A stretch of DNA of 64,000 nucleotides from the NCBI RefSeq assembly GCF_011421425.1, contig NZ_WPCW01000001.1, positions 620,001 to 684,000 of the forward strand, written 5' to 3'. How positions within the stretch are numbered: the first letter of the stretch is position 1; each line of letters opens with the position of its first letter. The notes under the pieces are model-generated. The model was given only the letters and a program-made list of their open reading frames with translations. It was not told the origin of the DNA and searched no databases. Shown here piece by piece: positions 37,395 to 46,990 of the stretch. The translations under genes were made by a program, and so were the position numbers. This DNA is from Streptococcus catagoni (GTDB taxonomy: Bacteria; Bacillota; Bacilli; Lactobacillales; Streptococcaceae).

Positions 37395-38768
37395 TTAATG
37401 CTGGTCACCAGTCAATAAGTTCACAATATGGTCCAAATTCATGGAATTACTTCCCTTTAAGAGAATTTGATCTTCTGGTTTAAGGATACTCTGCAAGTAA
37501 GCACCCATCTCTGCCATTTGATCAACCTCTTGATCCTTCTTAAAGAAGGCAACCTTACCAGCTGGATAGATTTGTCCTGCTAGTTGTGATAGTTCTTCAA
37601 TATCCTGACCATAAAAAATGGCATGGTCAATCAGTTGAGGATCCAAGTTTGCCAGTAAGTCTGAATGAAGAGAAACGGAACTTTCTCCTAATTCTTTCAT
37701 ATCGGCAAGTAAGACAAGTTTTTTCCCAGCTTCATTTAAAGGAATATCAGAGAAAGTTTCCAAAATCAGACGAGTGGCTGTAGGATTGGCATTGTAAACA
37801 TCTGAAAGAATATCTGCGCCATTCTTAGCCTTTTTCCACTCTGTACGGTTCTTACTGAGTTTGACATTTTCTAAGGCTTCAATGATATCTTCATCAGCTA
37901 CGGCTAATAGTTTACCAACATAGGCAGCAACCATGGCATTTGTAGCATTGTATTTGCCAGACAGGGGCAAGGTCACTGGACCCTCTAGTATATTTGTTGT
38001 GAAGGTCAAAGACGTCTTTTCTTCTTGAATAGAATTGACAAATATCTCCTGATTTTCTCCAAAACGAATCACCATTTGATTCTCTGGTAGATAAGGATCA
38101 ATGATGGGATCACCCGGAGCAATTAAGATACCATGTGAATCCATACCATCAACAATCTGTATCTTGCCTTGGGCTATTTTTTCTCTGGAACCAAAGAATT
38201 CTAAATGAGCTTCCCCTACTAATGTTAATACGGCAATATGAGGACGGGCAATCTCTGACAGCAAGTGAATGTCTCCCATATGATCTTGTCCCATTTCTAG
38301 GACAATTTTCTCAGTATCATCAGGCATATGTAAGACTGTATAAGGTAGGCCAATTTCATTGTTGTAATTGCCTTGCGTTTTGTAGGTCTTGTAGGTGGTT
38401 GCAAGCACTGCTTCTATCATGTCCTTTGTACTTGTCTTACCATTTGAACCAGTCACTGCGATGACATCAATACGCATTTTTTCAATATAGTAGTGGGCTA
38501 ATTTTTGAAATGCAAGTAAGCAGTCGTCAACTAAGATATAGGGATGACCACTGATTTCCTTCTCAGAAAAGGTAGCTACTGCACCATTTTCAAAAGCAGT
38601 CTCAATAAAATCATGACCATCTCTAGCCCCTTTGAGGGGTAAAAAAAGATCGCCTTTTTCTATTTTGCGGCTATCAAATTCGATCTGTTTCAGAGGAACG
38701 TCGTCGAATTCTGAGATTGAATTCTGTGCCTCCACTACTTTTGCGACTTCATACAAAGATAATTTCAT
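37395..38768 (-). CDS. murF: UDP-MurNAc-tripeptide D-alanyl-D-alanine ligase
   Basis: Adds D-Ala-D-Ala to the peptidoglycan precursor. 457 aa. ATP loop VTGSNGKTSTKD (near residue 107), EMGQDHMGDI, and DVYNANPTA. It lies beyond the folT gene from ddl, which makes its substrate; the pbp2b-recR-ddl-murF order is typical of streptococci. Confidence 0.96.
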   Translation of the reverse strand: MKLSLYEVAKVVEAQNSISEFDDVPLKQIEFDSRKIEKGDLFLPLKGARDGHDFIETAFENGAVATFSEKEISGHPYILVDDCLLAFQKLAHYYIEKMRIDVIAVTGSNGKTSTKDMIEAVLATTYKTYKTQGNYNNEIGLPYTVLHMPDDTEKIVLEMGQDHMGDIHLLSEIARPHIAVLTLVGEAHLEFFGSREKIAQGKIQIVDGMDSHGILIAPGDPIIDPYLPENQMVIRFGENQEIFVNSIQEEKTSLTFTTNILEGPVTLPLSGKYNATNAMVAAYVGKLLAVADEDIIEALENVKLSKNRTEWKKAKNGADILSDVYNANPTATRLILETFSDIPLNEAGKKLVLLADMKELGESSVSLHSDLLANLDPQLIDHAIFYGQDIEELSQLAGQIYPAGKVAFFKKDQEVDQMAEMGAYLQSILKPEDQILLKGSNSMNLDHIVNLLTGDQH

Positions 38769-38904
38769 TTCTTTTTCCTTCTTAACTCAGTAGTTCATGT
38801 ACTTTCTACCTATTATAACACAATTTTAAACTTAAGAACGCTCATTTGCAAGCCCTCCTTTTTGTGTTATAATTTTCCCGAGTTAAGGGCCTATACCGTT
38901 AATT

Positions 38905-38976
38905 CTAAACAGAGTGGACGAGATGACATCAGCTAAGAAAGCTCTAAACATAGTAATTCATTGCATCTACTGTTAT
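38905..38976 (+). promoter_or_regulatory. Tetrahydrofolate riboswitch-like leader of folT
   Basis: CAGAGTGGACGAG (38910-38922) and TTCATTGCATCTACTG (38957-38972) match the two conserved ends of the THF-I aptamer (GGAGAGUAGAYGA and UCAUUGCAUCCGCUCC, from memory). AACAG (38908-38912) pairs with CTGTT (38970-38974) as P1. The middle is about 20 nt shorter than the well-studied S. mutans aptamer and the GUUAAGUG segment is not clear. It sits 37 bases before a folate transporter gene, the expected place. Confidence 0.62.
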
Positions 38977-39013
38977 TTACCTAACCGTTCCCTGCAAATT
39001 CAAAGGAGCAAAA

Positions 39014-39574
39014 ATGACAACTTTTTTCAAGCATCCGAAATTAACAGTACAAAGACTGGTAACATTGGCCATGTTGATTGCCTTAACAAACATTATCAGT
39101 AAATTGTCAATCCCAGTCATACCACAACAACTGGTTATCAGTTTTACTTTTATTACTAATAGTGTCATTGGCATGATTGCTGGACCTTTTTGGGGATTTA
39201 TTTCACTTGGACTTATAGATATTGTGGACAATCTCTCAAGCGGCTCAGGTAACTTTATTATCTGGTGGACAGTAATGGAAGCCATTCAAGGATTTTTCTA
39301 CGGCTTTTTCTTCTATAATCATCCTCTTTCTATTTCTAATAAGAAGGATTGGCTGCACCTTAGCCTGGCAACTATCGTCATAATGACTATTGGAACCTTT
39401 ACCATTACACCACTCTTGATTCAAATATACTATGGTGTACCTTTCTGGACTCAATTTATAGCTGGACGCTGGTTGAAAGTTTTTGAAATACCACTGAGGA
39501 TCATTGTAAGCATGTTAGTCTTCCCCCCTTTACAAAAAATTCCAGAATTAAAAAAATTAACCAAACTTAAATAA
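39014..39574 (+). CDS. folT: ECF transporter substrate-binding subunit, folate type
   Basis: 186-aa polytopic S-component. It has the family pattern: basic N-terminus, LTVQRLVTLAMLIALTNIIS, then GPFWGFISLGLIDIVDN and a last helix before a basic tail. The folate assignment comes from these patterns plus the upstream folate-type aptamer; another vitamin is possible. It would work with the shared EcfAA'T module encoded elsewhere. Ribosome site AAAGGAG. Confidence 0.78.
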   Translation: MTTFFKHPKLTVQRLVTLAMLIALTNIISKLSIPVIPQQLVISFTFITNSVIGMIAGPFWGFISLGLIDIVDNLSSGSGNFIIWWTVMEAIQGFFYGFFFYNHPLSISNKKDWLHLSLATIVIMTIGTFTITPLLIQIYYGVPFWTQFIAGRWLKVFEIPLRIIVSMLVFPPLQKIPELKKLTKLK

Positions 39575-39576
39575 AA

Positions 39577-39610
39577 AAGGTAGAGTGTCAATTCCACTCT
39601 GCCTTCTTTG
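39577..39610. terminator. Shared terminator of folT and ddl
   Basis: AAGGTAGAGTG-TCAATTC-CACTCTGCCTT (one T-G pair) with A- and T-runs outside. Confidence 0.83.
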
Positions 39611-39617
39611 TTTATAT

Positions 39618-40664
39618 TTAAATAAGATGTTCTTCTCGTTTTTCAAACATTTTCATGCCCAAATTAGCTAGTTCTTCAATCAGTTCTGAGTAACTTAGAC
39701 CCATATTTTCCCAAAGTAGGGGAAACATTGACCACTGCGTGAAGCCAGGAATGGTGTTTAATTCATTCAAATAGATCTGACCATCTGCTGTTAGGAAAAA
39801 GTCACATCGAGATAGGCCACAACCACCCAGAGCCTTAAAAGCCTTTTCAGCATAGGTACGCATTTTTGTGACCAGTTGAGGATCAATCTCAGCTGGGATA
39901 GCCATCTTTATTTTGTTATCAATATATTTTGCCTGATAGTCATAAAAGGCAACTTCTTTGACAACTTCCCCTGGCAGTGTTGATCTAATCTGGCCATTAC
40001 CCAATAAACCAATCTCAATTTCTCTGGCATTGACACCTTGTTCAATAAGGATACGGCTATCATACTTGAGAGCAAGTTCTATGGCTGCGCGTAGTTCTTC
40101 TTCTGACTCTGCTTTTGAAATACCAACAGAAGAGCCCATATTTGCTGGCTTAACAAAGATAGGATAGGACAAAGTTTCCTTACTTTCTTTGATACAAGTT
40201 TCTAAATCATCTCCTTCAATGAAGACAGTATAGGCTACCTGAGGCACTCCTGCAGATTCTAGGACACGTTTTGTCGTGATTTTATCCATAGCAAGACTTG
40301 AAGTAAGTATGTTTGTTCCCACATAAGGCATTCTTAAAATTTCTAAGAAACCTTGGATAGAACCGTCTTCTCCCATTGGACCATGAAGGACTGGAAAAAC
40401 AATGGCTCCCTCATCATAAATATCACTTGGCTTTATTTGAGAAGCCTCATTAAGGCTCTTATTAGTCATCAACTTTTCACTGATATCTGGCTTTTGACTA
40501 AACTCTTGTGTCTTATAGAAATCACCTTTTTGTGATATAAAATAAGTTTTTACAAAAAACTTACTATAGTCTACAGCTCTCATGACACTCTCAGCAGAAA
40601 GGACTGATACTTCTCTCTCCGCTGATCGGCCACCATATAGTAATACTAGTGTTTGTTTAGTCAT
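39618..40664 (-). CDS. ddl: D-alanine--D-alanine ligase
   Basis: 348-aa ATP-grasp enzyme making D-Ala-D-Ala for cell wall synthesis. Motifs: [30 protein letters not shown], and [11 protein letters not shown]. The position read as the omega-loop Tyr/Phe was not resolved. It follows recR with an 80-bp gap. Confidence 0.95.
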   Translation of the reverse strand: MTKQTLVLLYGGRSAEREVSVLSAESVMRAVDYSKFFVKTYFISQKGDFYKTQEFSQKPDISEKLMTNKSLNEASQIKPSDIYDEGAIVFPVLHGPMGEDGSIQGFLEILRMPYVGTNILTSSLAMDKITTKRVLESAGVPQVAYTVFIEGDDLETCIKESKETLSYPIFVKPANMGSSVGISKAESEEELRAAIELALKYDSRILIEQGVNAREIEIGLLGNGQIRSTLPGEVVKEVAFYDYQAKYIDNKIKMAIPAEIDPQLVTKMRTYAEKAFKALGGCGLSRCDFFLTADGQIYLNELNTIPGFTQWSMFPLLWENMGLSYSELIEELANLGMKMFEKREEHLI

Positions 40665-40744
40665 TTCTTTTTCCTATCTGAATTGAATTTCTATTAATTA
40701 TAACAAAAATAAGAATACTTTTCAAAAACTCTTCTTTTCTGACC

Positions 40745-41341
40745 TTAGAGCTCTGTTCTATTTTCAATGGCTCTAAGAAGAGTGACTTCATCAGCATATT
40801 CAATGTCTGAACCGACAGCAAGGCCTCTGGCCAAACGAGTGACCTTGATTCCAGCAGGTTTTAGTACTCTGGAAATATACATGGAGGTTGCTTCGCCATC
40901 TGCTGTAGCATTGGTCGCAATAATGACTTCACTAATTTCACTGTCCATCAACCTGGTAATTAAGCTTTTTAAGTTAATATCATCTGGGCCAACTCCATTC
41001 ATTGGAGAAATCAAGCCATGGAGAACATGGTAATAGCCATGATACTCCTGGATTTTTTCCATGGCAGAGACATCCTTGGCATCTTCAACCACAAGGATCT
41101 GGCTCTTGTCCCTAGTCTGATCTTTACAGATGGAGCAGGGATCTTCATCGGTTAGATTACCACATATGGAACAATAGCTTAGTTCCCTTTTGGCTGCTAA
41201 TAAATTTTTAGCAAAATCATTGACATCCTCATCAGTCATACCTATTGTGTAAAAGGCTAAGCGCGTTGCTGTTTTAAGGCCGATTCCAGGTAGCTTGGAA
41301 TAACTCTCAATTAATTTAGCTATTGGGGTGGGATATAACAC
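40745..41341 (-). CDS. recR: Recombination mediator RecR
   Basis: 198 aa, full length. HhH segment [14 protein letters not shown], the C4 zinc finger [16 protein letters not shown], and a Toprim domain ([13 protein letters not shown]). Loads RecA at gaps together with RecO/RecF. Its start follows the pbp2b stop by 15 bp. Confidence 0.96.
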   Translation of the reverse strand: MLYPTPIAKLIESYSKLPGIGLKTATRLAFYTIGMTDEDVNDFAKNLLAAKRELSYCSICGNLTDEDPCSICKDQTRDKSQILVVEDAKDVSAMEKIQEYHGYYHVLHGLISPMNGVGPDDINLKSLITRLMDSEISEVIIATNATADGEATSMYISRVLKPAGIKVTRLARGLAVGSDIEYADEVTLLRAIENRTEL

Positions 41342-41356
41342 ACATTTCTCCTTTTG

Positions 41357-43430
41357 TTAATTGGCTTTTGATGACATATACAGATTAATGATATCTCGAG
41401 CCATATACTGATGTGATTTTGATAGTGCATCACTAGCATGGGGATACATAATGGCAACCGCTATTTGAGGGTCACTACTTGGGCCATAGGCAACAAGGTT
41501 CAAATTAAAAGTCGCCACGGTTTGACCATTTTTATCCTTGGCATAGGTTTCTGCCGTACCTGTTTTGGCACTGATTTCAATAGGTGAGCCTGCTAGGCCT
41601 TTACCTGTTGCATAGGGACTTGAGCTATTAACCACCTGGTAAAAACCGTTTTGGATGATGGCTAGCTCTTCGTCTTTTATATTGACCTTATTTAAGACTT
41701 TAGGCTTAATGGCCTTCTCTTCTTTACCTAAGGCATTGCTTCCATCGTTTTTATAGATACTATCCACAATGCGAGGTGCCACACGTTTTCCATTGTTAGC
41801 AACTGTTGAAGCATACTGAGCTAGTTGCAGTGTTGTATAGTTATCAAACTGACCAAAGGCTTCTGTGATAACATTTGAGACTGTAAAGTCCTTGGTTAAA
41901 AAACCAGTTGACTCTCCTGGCAGATCAATTCCCGTTGCTGCCCCCAAACCAAATTCAGCATAGGCTGCCCTTAATTTCTCCATGGTCTTCTTCATGCCAT
42001 CAGTCATCAAGGACATGCCGACATGATAGTCTTGTCCCATCATCTTCAGGGCAACCTGCACCATGTAAGTATTAGAAGAATACTCTAGGGCTTGGGTAGC
42101 TGTGATGTTTTGTTGACCAGCCGTAAACCAAGAATTAATAGGTTTGGAATTGCCAAACTGGATTGGTTGGTCTGTCAGTACCTGATTTCCTGAAATGACA
42201 CCAGCTTGCCAGCCTGCAGCTAGGGTTCCACCCTTGACTACTGACCCTGGGGTAAAGACATTTGTCAGGGTTCCCAAGGCATTTTTTTCCAGATTTCCCG
42301 TGTCACTGTCTCTTGATAGGCCAGACAAAGCAAGGATAGCTCCAGTCTTAGGATTCATAGCTACAGCATAAACCCCTTCCGAATAATTAGCCTTTCCTTG
42401 TGAGAGTTCTGATTGGAAGTAATCTTTTATAATTTTATCTACACCTTTTTGAAAATCACTGGATATGGTCAGCTTGAGGTTATTTCCTCTGTCACCTTTA
42501 TGAGTGATCTTATCAGAGATGATTTTGCCATTTTTATTGGTTTTAATTTCTCTGATTTCGTGTTTTCCTTGGAGTTCTTTTTCATATTCTTTCTCCAAAT
42601 AAGAGGTTCCAACGCGATCATCTAAAGAGTAACCTTTTTTAATAAAGTTTGCAGCTTCTTCTTGGGGCAGACCAGCTTCTCTACTAGAAACCTTTCCAAT
42701 AATAGAAGACAAACTAGGATCTTCCATTTTCCTGTCCCAATCTGAGTCCACAGAAATACCTGGTAATTTTGATTTATTGGCAGTTAAGTAAGCAATTTCT
42801 TTGTCTGTAAGGGGTTCTGTCCTTAAATTGACAGTATTGAAGGTTGCTGCCGCATTCATTTGGTTAAAGATTGAAATGACTTTCTCTTCTTCTTTTGAAT
42901 ACTTGATATCACTGTCTTTGACAGCATTTACAACATGTTTGTAGGCCTTAGATTCTGGTAAATTATTGCCATAGGAATCAAAACGCTCCTTTTTAGGAAG
43001 AGACTTGACAACCTTGGCATAGGTTTCTGGTTCAGCCAGAAAATAATCTTTTTTAGCTCGGTTACTTGGCTTTGCACTTGAGTAGGTCACGTAATGTTCT
43101 AATTTTTGAGCTAACTTTTTAATATCCTTTGCTCTATCTTTGGGACTTCTGGTATAGGAAACCACGTCCTTAATATCATTAGAGACTAGTAGCTTTCCTC
43201 TTTGATCAAAGATCATACCTCTGGGATTAGAACTTTTGATCTTATAAATGGTTGAAGACTTTAGCTTGGCATCATAAAAAGCCTTATCTTTTATTTGCAT
43301 TTGCGCTAGACGCAAGATGAGGGTAATAAATAAAAGGACGATAATGAAAAAAAGAAAAAGTATCCGATGTGGGATGTTTGCTTGTTTCTTATTAATGAAA
43401 TGAGTTTCTTTTTTGTCTTTGATTTTTCAT
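41357..43430 (-). CDS. pbp2b: Penicillin-binding protein 2B (apparent frameshift at the start)
   Basis: Class B transpeptidase for cell wall elongation in streptococci. Active-site motifs are SVVK (in TPGSVVKGGTL), SSN (YSSNTYM) and KTG (SAKTGTAETY), with a dimerisation domain before them. In-frame coding starts at least at codon 1 after the TGA at about 43428: KDKKETHFINKKQANIPHRI, then a membrane helix (LFLFFIIVLLFITLIL), but no ATG, GTG or TTG exists there before a TTG at 43315 inside the helix. The ATG at 43428-43430, behind GGGAGG, is one base out of frame. Removing one A from AAAAA would give MKIKDKKET. Total about 690 aa. Confidence 0.82.
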
Positions 43431-43481
43431 ACCTCCCTTAATAAAACTACGCTTATTATTTTAACATAAAATATAAAAAGA

Positions 43482-43520
43482 AGACTGAGAAATAAGTCCT
43501 CAGTCTCATTATTTTTTCCC
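43482..43520 (-). terminator. Terminator of the formate/nitrite channel gene
   Basis: AGACTGAG (43482-43489) pairs with CTCAGTCT (43499-43506), with a T-rich tail on the minus strand running toward pbp2b. Confidence 0.75.
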
Positions 43521-44294
43521 TTAAACACTTTCTTTGGGATGGTAAAAAGCTTTGAAGTAGAAGAAGCTTACAAAGACTGCTCCTCCAACTATATTTCCGG
43601 CATAAACCACAGAAAAGTTGGCAATAAAGTCAAACCATGTAGCAGCATTTTCAAAAATAGCCGCAGGTATAATAAAGGCATTTGCCACACTATGCTGGAA
43701 ACCAGCTGCAACAAAGGTCATTACTGGGAACCAGATTCCCCAAATTTTGCCACTAGCTTCAGTTGCCCCATAATTTAACCAAAGAGCCAAGCCAACAAAC
43801 CAGTTACAACCAATACCCGAAACAAAGGCCTGTAGAGGACTAGCTGCAAGCTTAGCATGCGCTACCTCAATCACTTCTTTTTTAAAAATACCAGTAGAAG
43901 TCAAACCTAAAAAATGACCAAAAACATAGGCAACAAAGAGAGCACCTATAATATTAAATAAAGTGATAATCAACCAATTTTTAACCAGGTCAGACAGTTT
44001 AACTTTTTTAGCAAAAAAACTTGCTGAAACAGCCATCATATTACCAGTGATTAATTCTCCACCAGCCATTAAGATAATAATTAAACCTATAGGAAAGGCA
44101 CAGGCTCCTAAAATACTTGAGAAAGCTCCAAAGCTTGCCATGGCACTGGCTGCCACCCTAACATAGAGCAAATAACCTAGGCTGATCATTGCGCCACCAA
44201 TAAAACCTAAGATAGCTTTTGCAGGCATTGATTTTTTAATTTTATGTTGGCCAATAAGGATTGTTTCTTGTAAAATGTTTTCTGGACTTTTCAT
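43521..44294 (-). CDS. Formate/nitrite transporter family channel
   Basis: 257 aa, six to eight membrane helices of the FocA/NirC pentameric channel fold. Start chosen at 44294 (AGGAGAAGGT directly upstream) rather than 44321. Conserved pieces are MAGGELITGNMMA and GIGCNWFVGLALWL. Formate export in fermentation is the likely role; nitrite or lactate are alternatives. Followed by its terminator; niaX lies upstream. Confidence 0.86.
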   Translation of the reverse strand: MKSPENILQETILIGQHKIKKSMPAKAILGFIGGAMISLGYLLYVRVAASAMASFGAFSSILGACAFPIGLIIILMAGGELITGNMMAVSASFFAKKVKLSDLVKNWLIITLFNIIGALFVAYVFGHFLGLTSTGIFKKEVIEVAHAKLAASPLQAFVSGIGCNWFVGLALWLNYGATEASGKIWGIWFPVMTFVAAGFQHSVANAFIIPAAIFENAATWFDFIANFSVVYAGNIVGGAVFVSFFYFKAFYHPKESV

Positions 44295-44350
44295 ACCTTC
44301 TCCTAATGTCAAATTAATCACAAATGTAGCTATAGTATATCAATTTTTCA

Positions 44351-44380
44351 ATAAAAAACAAGCCCTTCCACCGGAAGAAC
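44351..44380 (-). terminator. niaX terminator
   Basis: On the minus strand AGTTCTTCC-GGT-GGAAGGGCT (two G-T pairs) followed by TTTTTT. Confidence 0.75.
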
Positions 44381-44386
44381 TCCTTT

Positions 44387-44929
44387 TTATGACCTTCCAA
44401 AACTTAGGTCAAATCTCTTTATTGAAGTATTCCATAGGGTCAAGGCCAGGTAAAAATCTACCATTCCATGAGCTAAGGTCCCAAAACCGACAAGACCTAA
44501 GATTGACCAGATATAGGCCATTTCGGTCGATGCGGTGTGAGTCATCAGTAAAACCACTAAAAATTCTGCCAGAGCATGAATCATATTAATACCGATGGCA
44601 AATGGCAGAGCTGTCAAAGGGCTTTTTAATTTTTCTTTATGATTCCTGATATATAGAGCAGCAACTATAGCAAATCCTAGATGAGAAAGTGCCCTCATTA
44701 CAATAACAATAGGAAATCCTGCTAGGAAGAATCCTAAGGCCGTTCCTAGAGATACGAAAATCGCAATAGGCAGAGAAATAAAAGTTGCTAGAAATACCGG
44801 CACATGACTGGCCAAGGTAAAGGAAGCTGGTCCAATAATAATCTTTATAGGCATAACCAAGGGAATTACGATACCAAATGCAATAAGAATTGAGGCATAT
44901 GCAATGGTTTGAGTTAGTCTTTTTGTCAT
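44387..44929 (-). CDS. niaX: ECF transporter substrate-binding subunit NiaX (niacin)
   Basis: 180-aa polytopic S-component, starting MTKRLTQTIAYASILIAFG behind AAAGGAGATAG; the longer frame from 44977 would run back through the operator. Five or six helices. The niacin assignment rests on its resemblance to streptococcal NiaX and on its position beside niaR. The family uses the shared ECF energising module. Confidence 0.83.
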   Translation of the reverse strand: MTKRLTQTIAYASILIAFGIVIPLVMPIKIIIGPASFTLASHVPVFLATFISLPIAIFVSLGTALGFFLAGFPIVIVMRALSHLGFAIVAALYIRNHKEKLKSPLTALPFAIGINMIHALAEFLVVLLMTHTASTEMAYIWSILGLVGFGTLAHGMVDFYLALTLWNTSIKRFDLSFGRS

Positions 44930-44948
44930 TCTATCTCCTTTCCAAAAT

Positions 44949-44999
44949 ATTATAAACAAACACCTTACAGCTGTCAAGACATCTGTAAGGTGTTTGTTT
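44949..44999 (-). promoter_or_regulatory. niaX promoter inside a large NiaR-type palindrome
   Basis: AAACAAACACCTTACAG (44954-44970) and CTGTAAGGTGTTTGTTT (44983-44999) are perfect inverses; inside, the repeat continues with TGTC/GACA after one mismatch, giving a 46-bp near-perfect palindrome. On the minus strand TTGACA (44972-44977) sits at its centre and, 17 bp on, TATAAT (44949-44954) overlaps its edge. A dimeric repressor here would cover both -35 and spacer; NiaR, whose gene is adjacent, is the obvious candidate. It may also act as a terminator of niaR. Confidence 0.82.
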
Positions 45000-45001
45000 A
45001 A

Positions 45002-45517
45002 TTATTGATATAAGATTCCAGCCTGATTCAGTTCAGCTTTGATAGCTTCAAAGGCTTTCAAACTGGGACAGGAAATAAGATGACTATGCAGACCTTCTGT
45101 TAATGAAGATAATAATTCAGCCTTATAGGTATTGACCTTGACCATAAAATCTTCAATATCATCTTTTGTTTTAATATTTAAAGGGGCAGTAATCATTCCA
45201 TATATGGGGTGCTCCACTTCAACTGTGGAAATAATACCACCATGGGAAACAATAATATTGAGCTCTTCTTGAGTATCTGAAGGACGATGCTGACAAACAA
45301 TACGGGCACTATAATTATTTTTATAGAGGGCGTCTTTCATCAGATAGCCCTTAGGTGTTGAAACAATGGCCTTTTGAGATGCCCTAAGTAGGGCAATATC
45401 TCCTACAATAACCTGCCTACTCACTCCTAAGTCCTTAGCTAATTGACTAGCTGAAATCGTCTCAGTAGCAGTTTCTAGCATACCTACAATTTTCTCTCTA
45501 CGTTCTTTTGCCTTCAT
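45002..45517 (-). CDS. niaR: Niacin-responsive transcriptional repressor NiaR
   Basis: 171 aa from the ATG at 45517 (AAGGGG five bases upstream). An N-terminal helix-turn-helix (ISASQLAKDLGVSRQVIVGDIALL) and a C-terminal 3H domain with conserved histidines (SHGGIIST, EHPIYG and LHSHLISC). It binds nicotinic acid as co-repressor in the Bacillus/Streptococcus family. The stop lies right at the niaX operator. Confidence 0.92.
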   Translation of the reverse strand: MKAKERREKIVGMLETATETISASQLAKDLGVSRQVIVGDIALLRASQKAIVSTPKGYLMKDALYKNNYSARIVCQHRPSDTQEELNIIVSHGGIISTVEVEHPIYGMITAPLNIKTKDDIEDFMVKVNTYKAELLSSLTEGLHSHLISCPSLKAFEAIKAELNQAGILYQ

Positions 45518-45580
45518 TACATCCCCTTCCACTTAAAATAGTCTAACTTTATCATACCATATTTTAAAGGGAATCAGACA

Positions 45581-46035
45581 TAAAAAACCAAGGCAAGGCT
45601 TGCTTTGCCAAAAGAAGATCAACTGATAAAGATTCTTGTCCTCTTATTATTAAGGTATTAGTCCTGTTTTCAAATAGGATATAAACTGAGGAGAGTAGAA
45701 GGAACTCCTTTATTTATATGGGTTATTTATATGGGGGGAAGTTAAACTATTATGCTCTATTTAAAGCTATCTTCAAGACCAGTAAATTGACATTGGCATG
45801 CTCCTTCAAAGCCATTAGTATAGGCTTTTTGTTAACTTCATCGTCCTAATAAATTGTACCGTTATAAGCTTTGTCTTCCCTATCAACCGTACTACCTTAT
45901 TGAGGTCAAATGAAAACAAGCTTTTATCATTTTCAAATTTTTCCAAATAAGCCTGTCAGAAAATTTCAGAATTAGCTTTAAAGCAGAGCTTATAAGAGCA
46001 TAAAAAAAGCCTGAAGAAAACATTTCTTCAAGCTA
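45581..46035 (-). pseudogene. Possible decayed gene between niaR and gpmA
   Basis: The 45518-46067 gap has no intact frame, but the minus strand shows coding-like stretches in two frames: QAYLEKFENDKSLFSF... then FDLNKVVRLIGK, and KPILMALKEHANVNLLVLK, broken by stops. I do not recognise the family. A 17-mer TAAAAAACCAAGGCAAG occurs at 45581-45597 and again at 46034-46050, and TTATTTATATGG is tandemly repeated near 45710-45735. Confidence 0.35.
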
Positions 46036-46060
46036 AAAAACCAAGGCAAGCTTGGTTTTT
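46036..46060. terminator. gpmA terminator
   Basis: AAAAACCAAG-GCAAG-CTTGGTTTTT, perfect 10-bp stem. A second, weaker hairpin (TGAAGAAA/TTTCTTCA) lies just beyond. Confidence 0.88.
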
Positions 46061-46067
46061 CTAATTA

Positions 46068-46760
46068 TTATTTGCCAAGATAGTACTCAGCAGTAATGTT
46101 TAATTTGTCATCCAATTCAAAAACAAGTGGTGGGAAATTTGGAATTTCAACATTCATGATCTCATCATCAGATAAACCTTTAATGTGTTTTACAATGGCA
46201 CGAATAGAGTTTCCATGTGCTCCGACAAAGACATTTTTACCTTCTAATAGAGCTGGTGCAATTGATTCTTCCCAGAAAGGTAGGGCACGTTCAAGAGTGA
46301 TTTTTAAGTTTTCAGCATCTGGAATCAAGGCTGGGTCCACGTCAGCATAACGACGGTCTGTGTGTGCTGAGTATTGGTCATCCTTTGGCATAGCTGGTGG
46401 TAAAACATCATAAGAACGACGCCAGATGTGGACTTGTTCATCACCAAATTCTTCAGCTGCTTCAGCTTTATTTTTACCAGTTAAGGCACCATAGTGACGC
46501 TCATTTAAACGCCATGACTTTTCTACAGGTAACCATAGTTGGTCAGAGTATTCTAGAGCTAAGTTTGTTGTTTTGATAGCACGTGTTAAAACTGATGTAA
46601 AGGCTTTATCAAACGTAATACCAGCTTCCTTGATTAATTTACCAGCATCAATAGCTTGTTGTGTTCCTTTTTCTGAAAGATCAACATCAGCCCAACCAGT
46701 GAAAAGGTTAGCTTTATTCCATTCTGACTCACCGTGGCGAGCAAAGACTAATTTTACCAT
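46068..46760 (-). CDS. gpmA: 2,3-bisphosphoglycerate-dependent phosphoglycerate mutase
   Basis: Glycolytic enzyme, 230 aa. Catalytic His in ARHGESEWN (residue 8), [25 protein letters not shown], and the second His in [10 protein letters not shown]. Start preceded by AAAGGAGATATG. Monocistronic and abundant in the family. Confidence 0.97.
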   Translation of the reverse strand: MVKLVFARHGESEWNKANLFTGWADVDLSEKGTQQAIDAGKLIKEAGITFDKAFTSVLTRAIKTTNLALEYSDQLWLPVEKSWRLNERHYGALTGKNKAEAAEEFGDEQVHIWRRSYDVLPPAMPKDDQYSAHTDRRYADVDPALIPDAENLKITLERALPFWEESIAPALLEGKNVFVGAHGNSIRAIVKHIKGLSDDEIMNVEIPNFPPLVFELDDKLNITAEYYLGK

Positions 46761-46990
46761 TAGATCATATCTCCTTTTATTTTAGGTTATTACCTAGTTC
46801 TTTTCTATTTTACAAAAAATAGGCTAAAAAAGCTAGCCTCTGAGGCTTATTTTTGAAAATGTCATGCTATTATCATGAAAACAAAAGGTTCGGAAATCAA
46901 GGCTCTATCTTTCTAAAATGTCAAAAATTCTTGCCTTCAACTAAATCTAGTGATAGAATGGAAAAAATTTAGCAAATTTAGGAGGAACAT

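Noticed and set aside
38914..39102. 62-codon open frame before and into folT
   Set aside because: It lies on the riboswitch-like leader and the folT start; no ribosome site.
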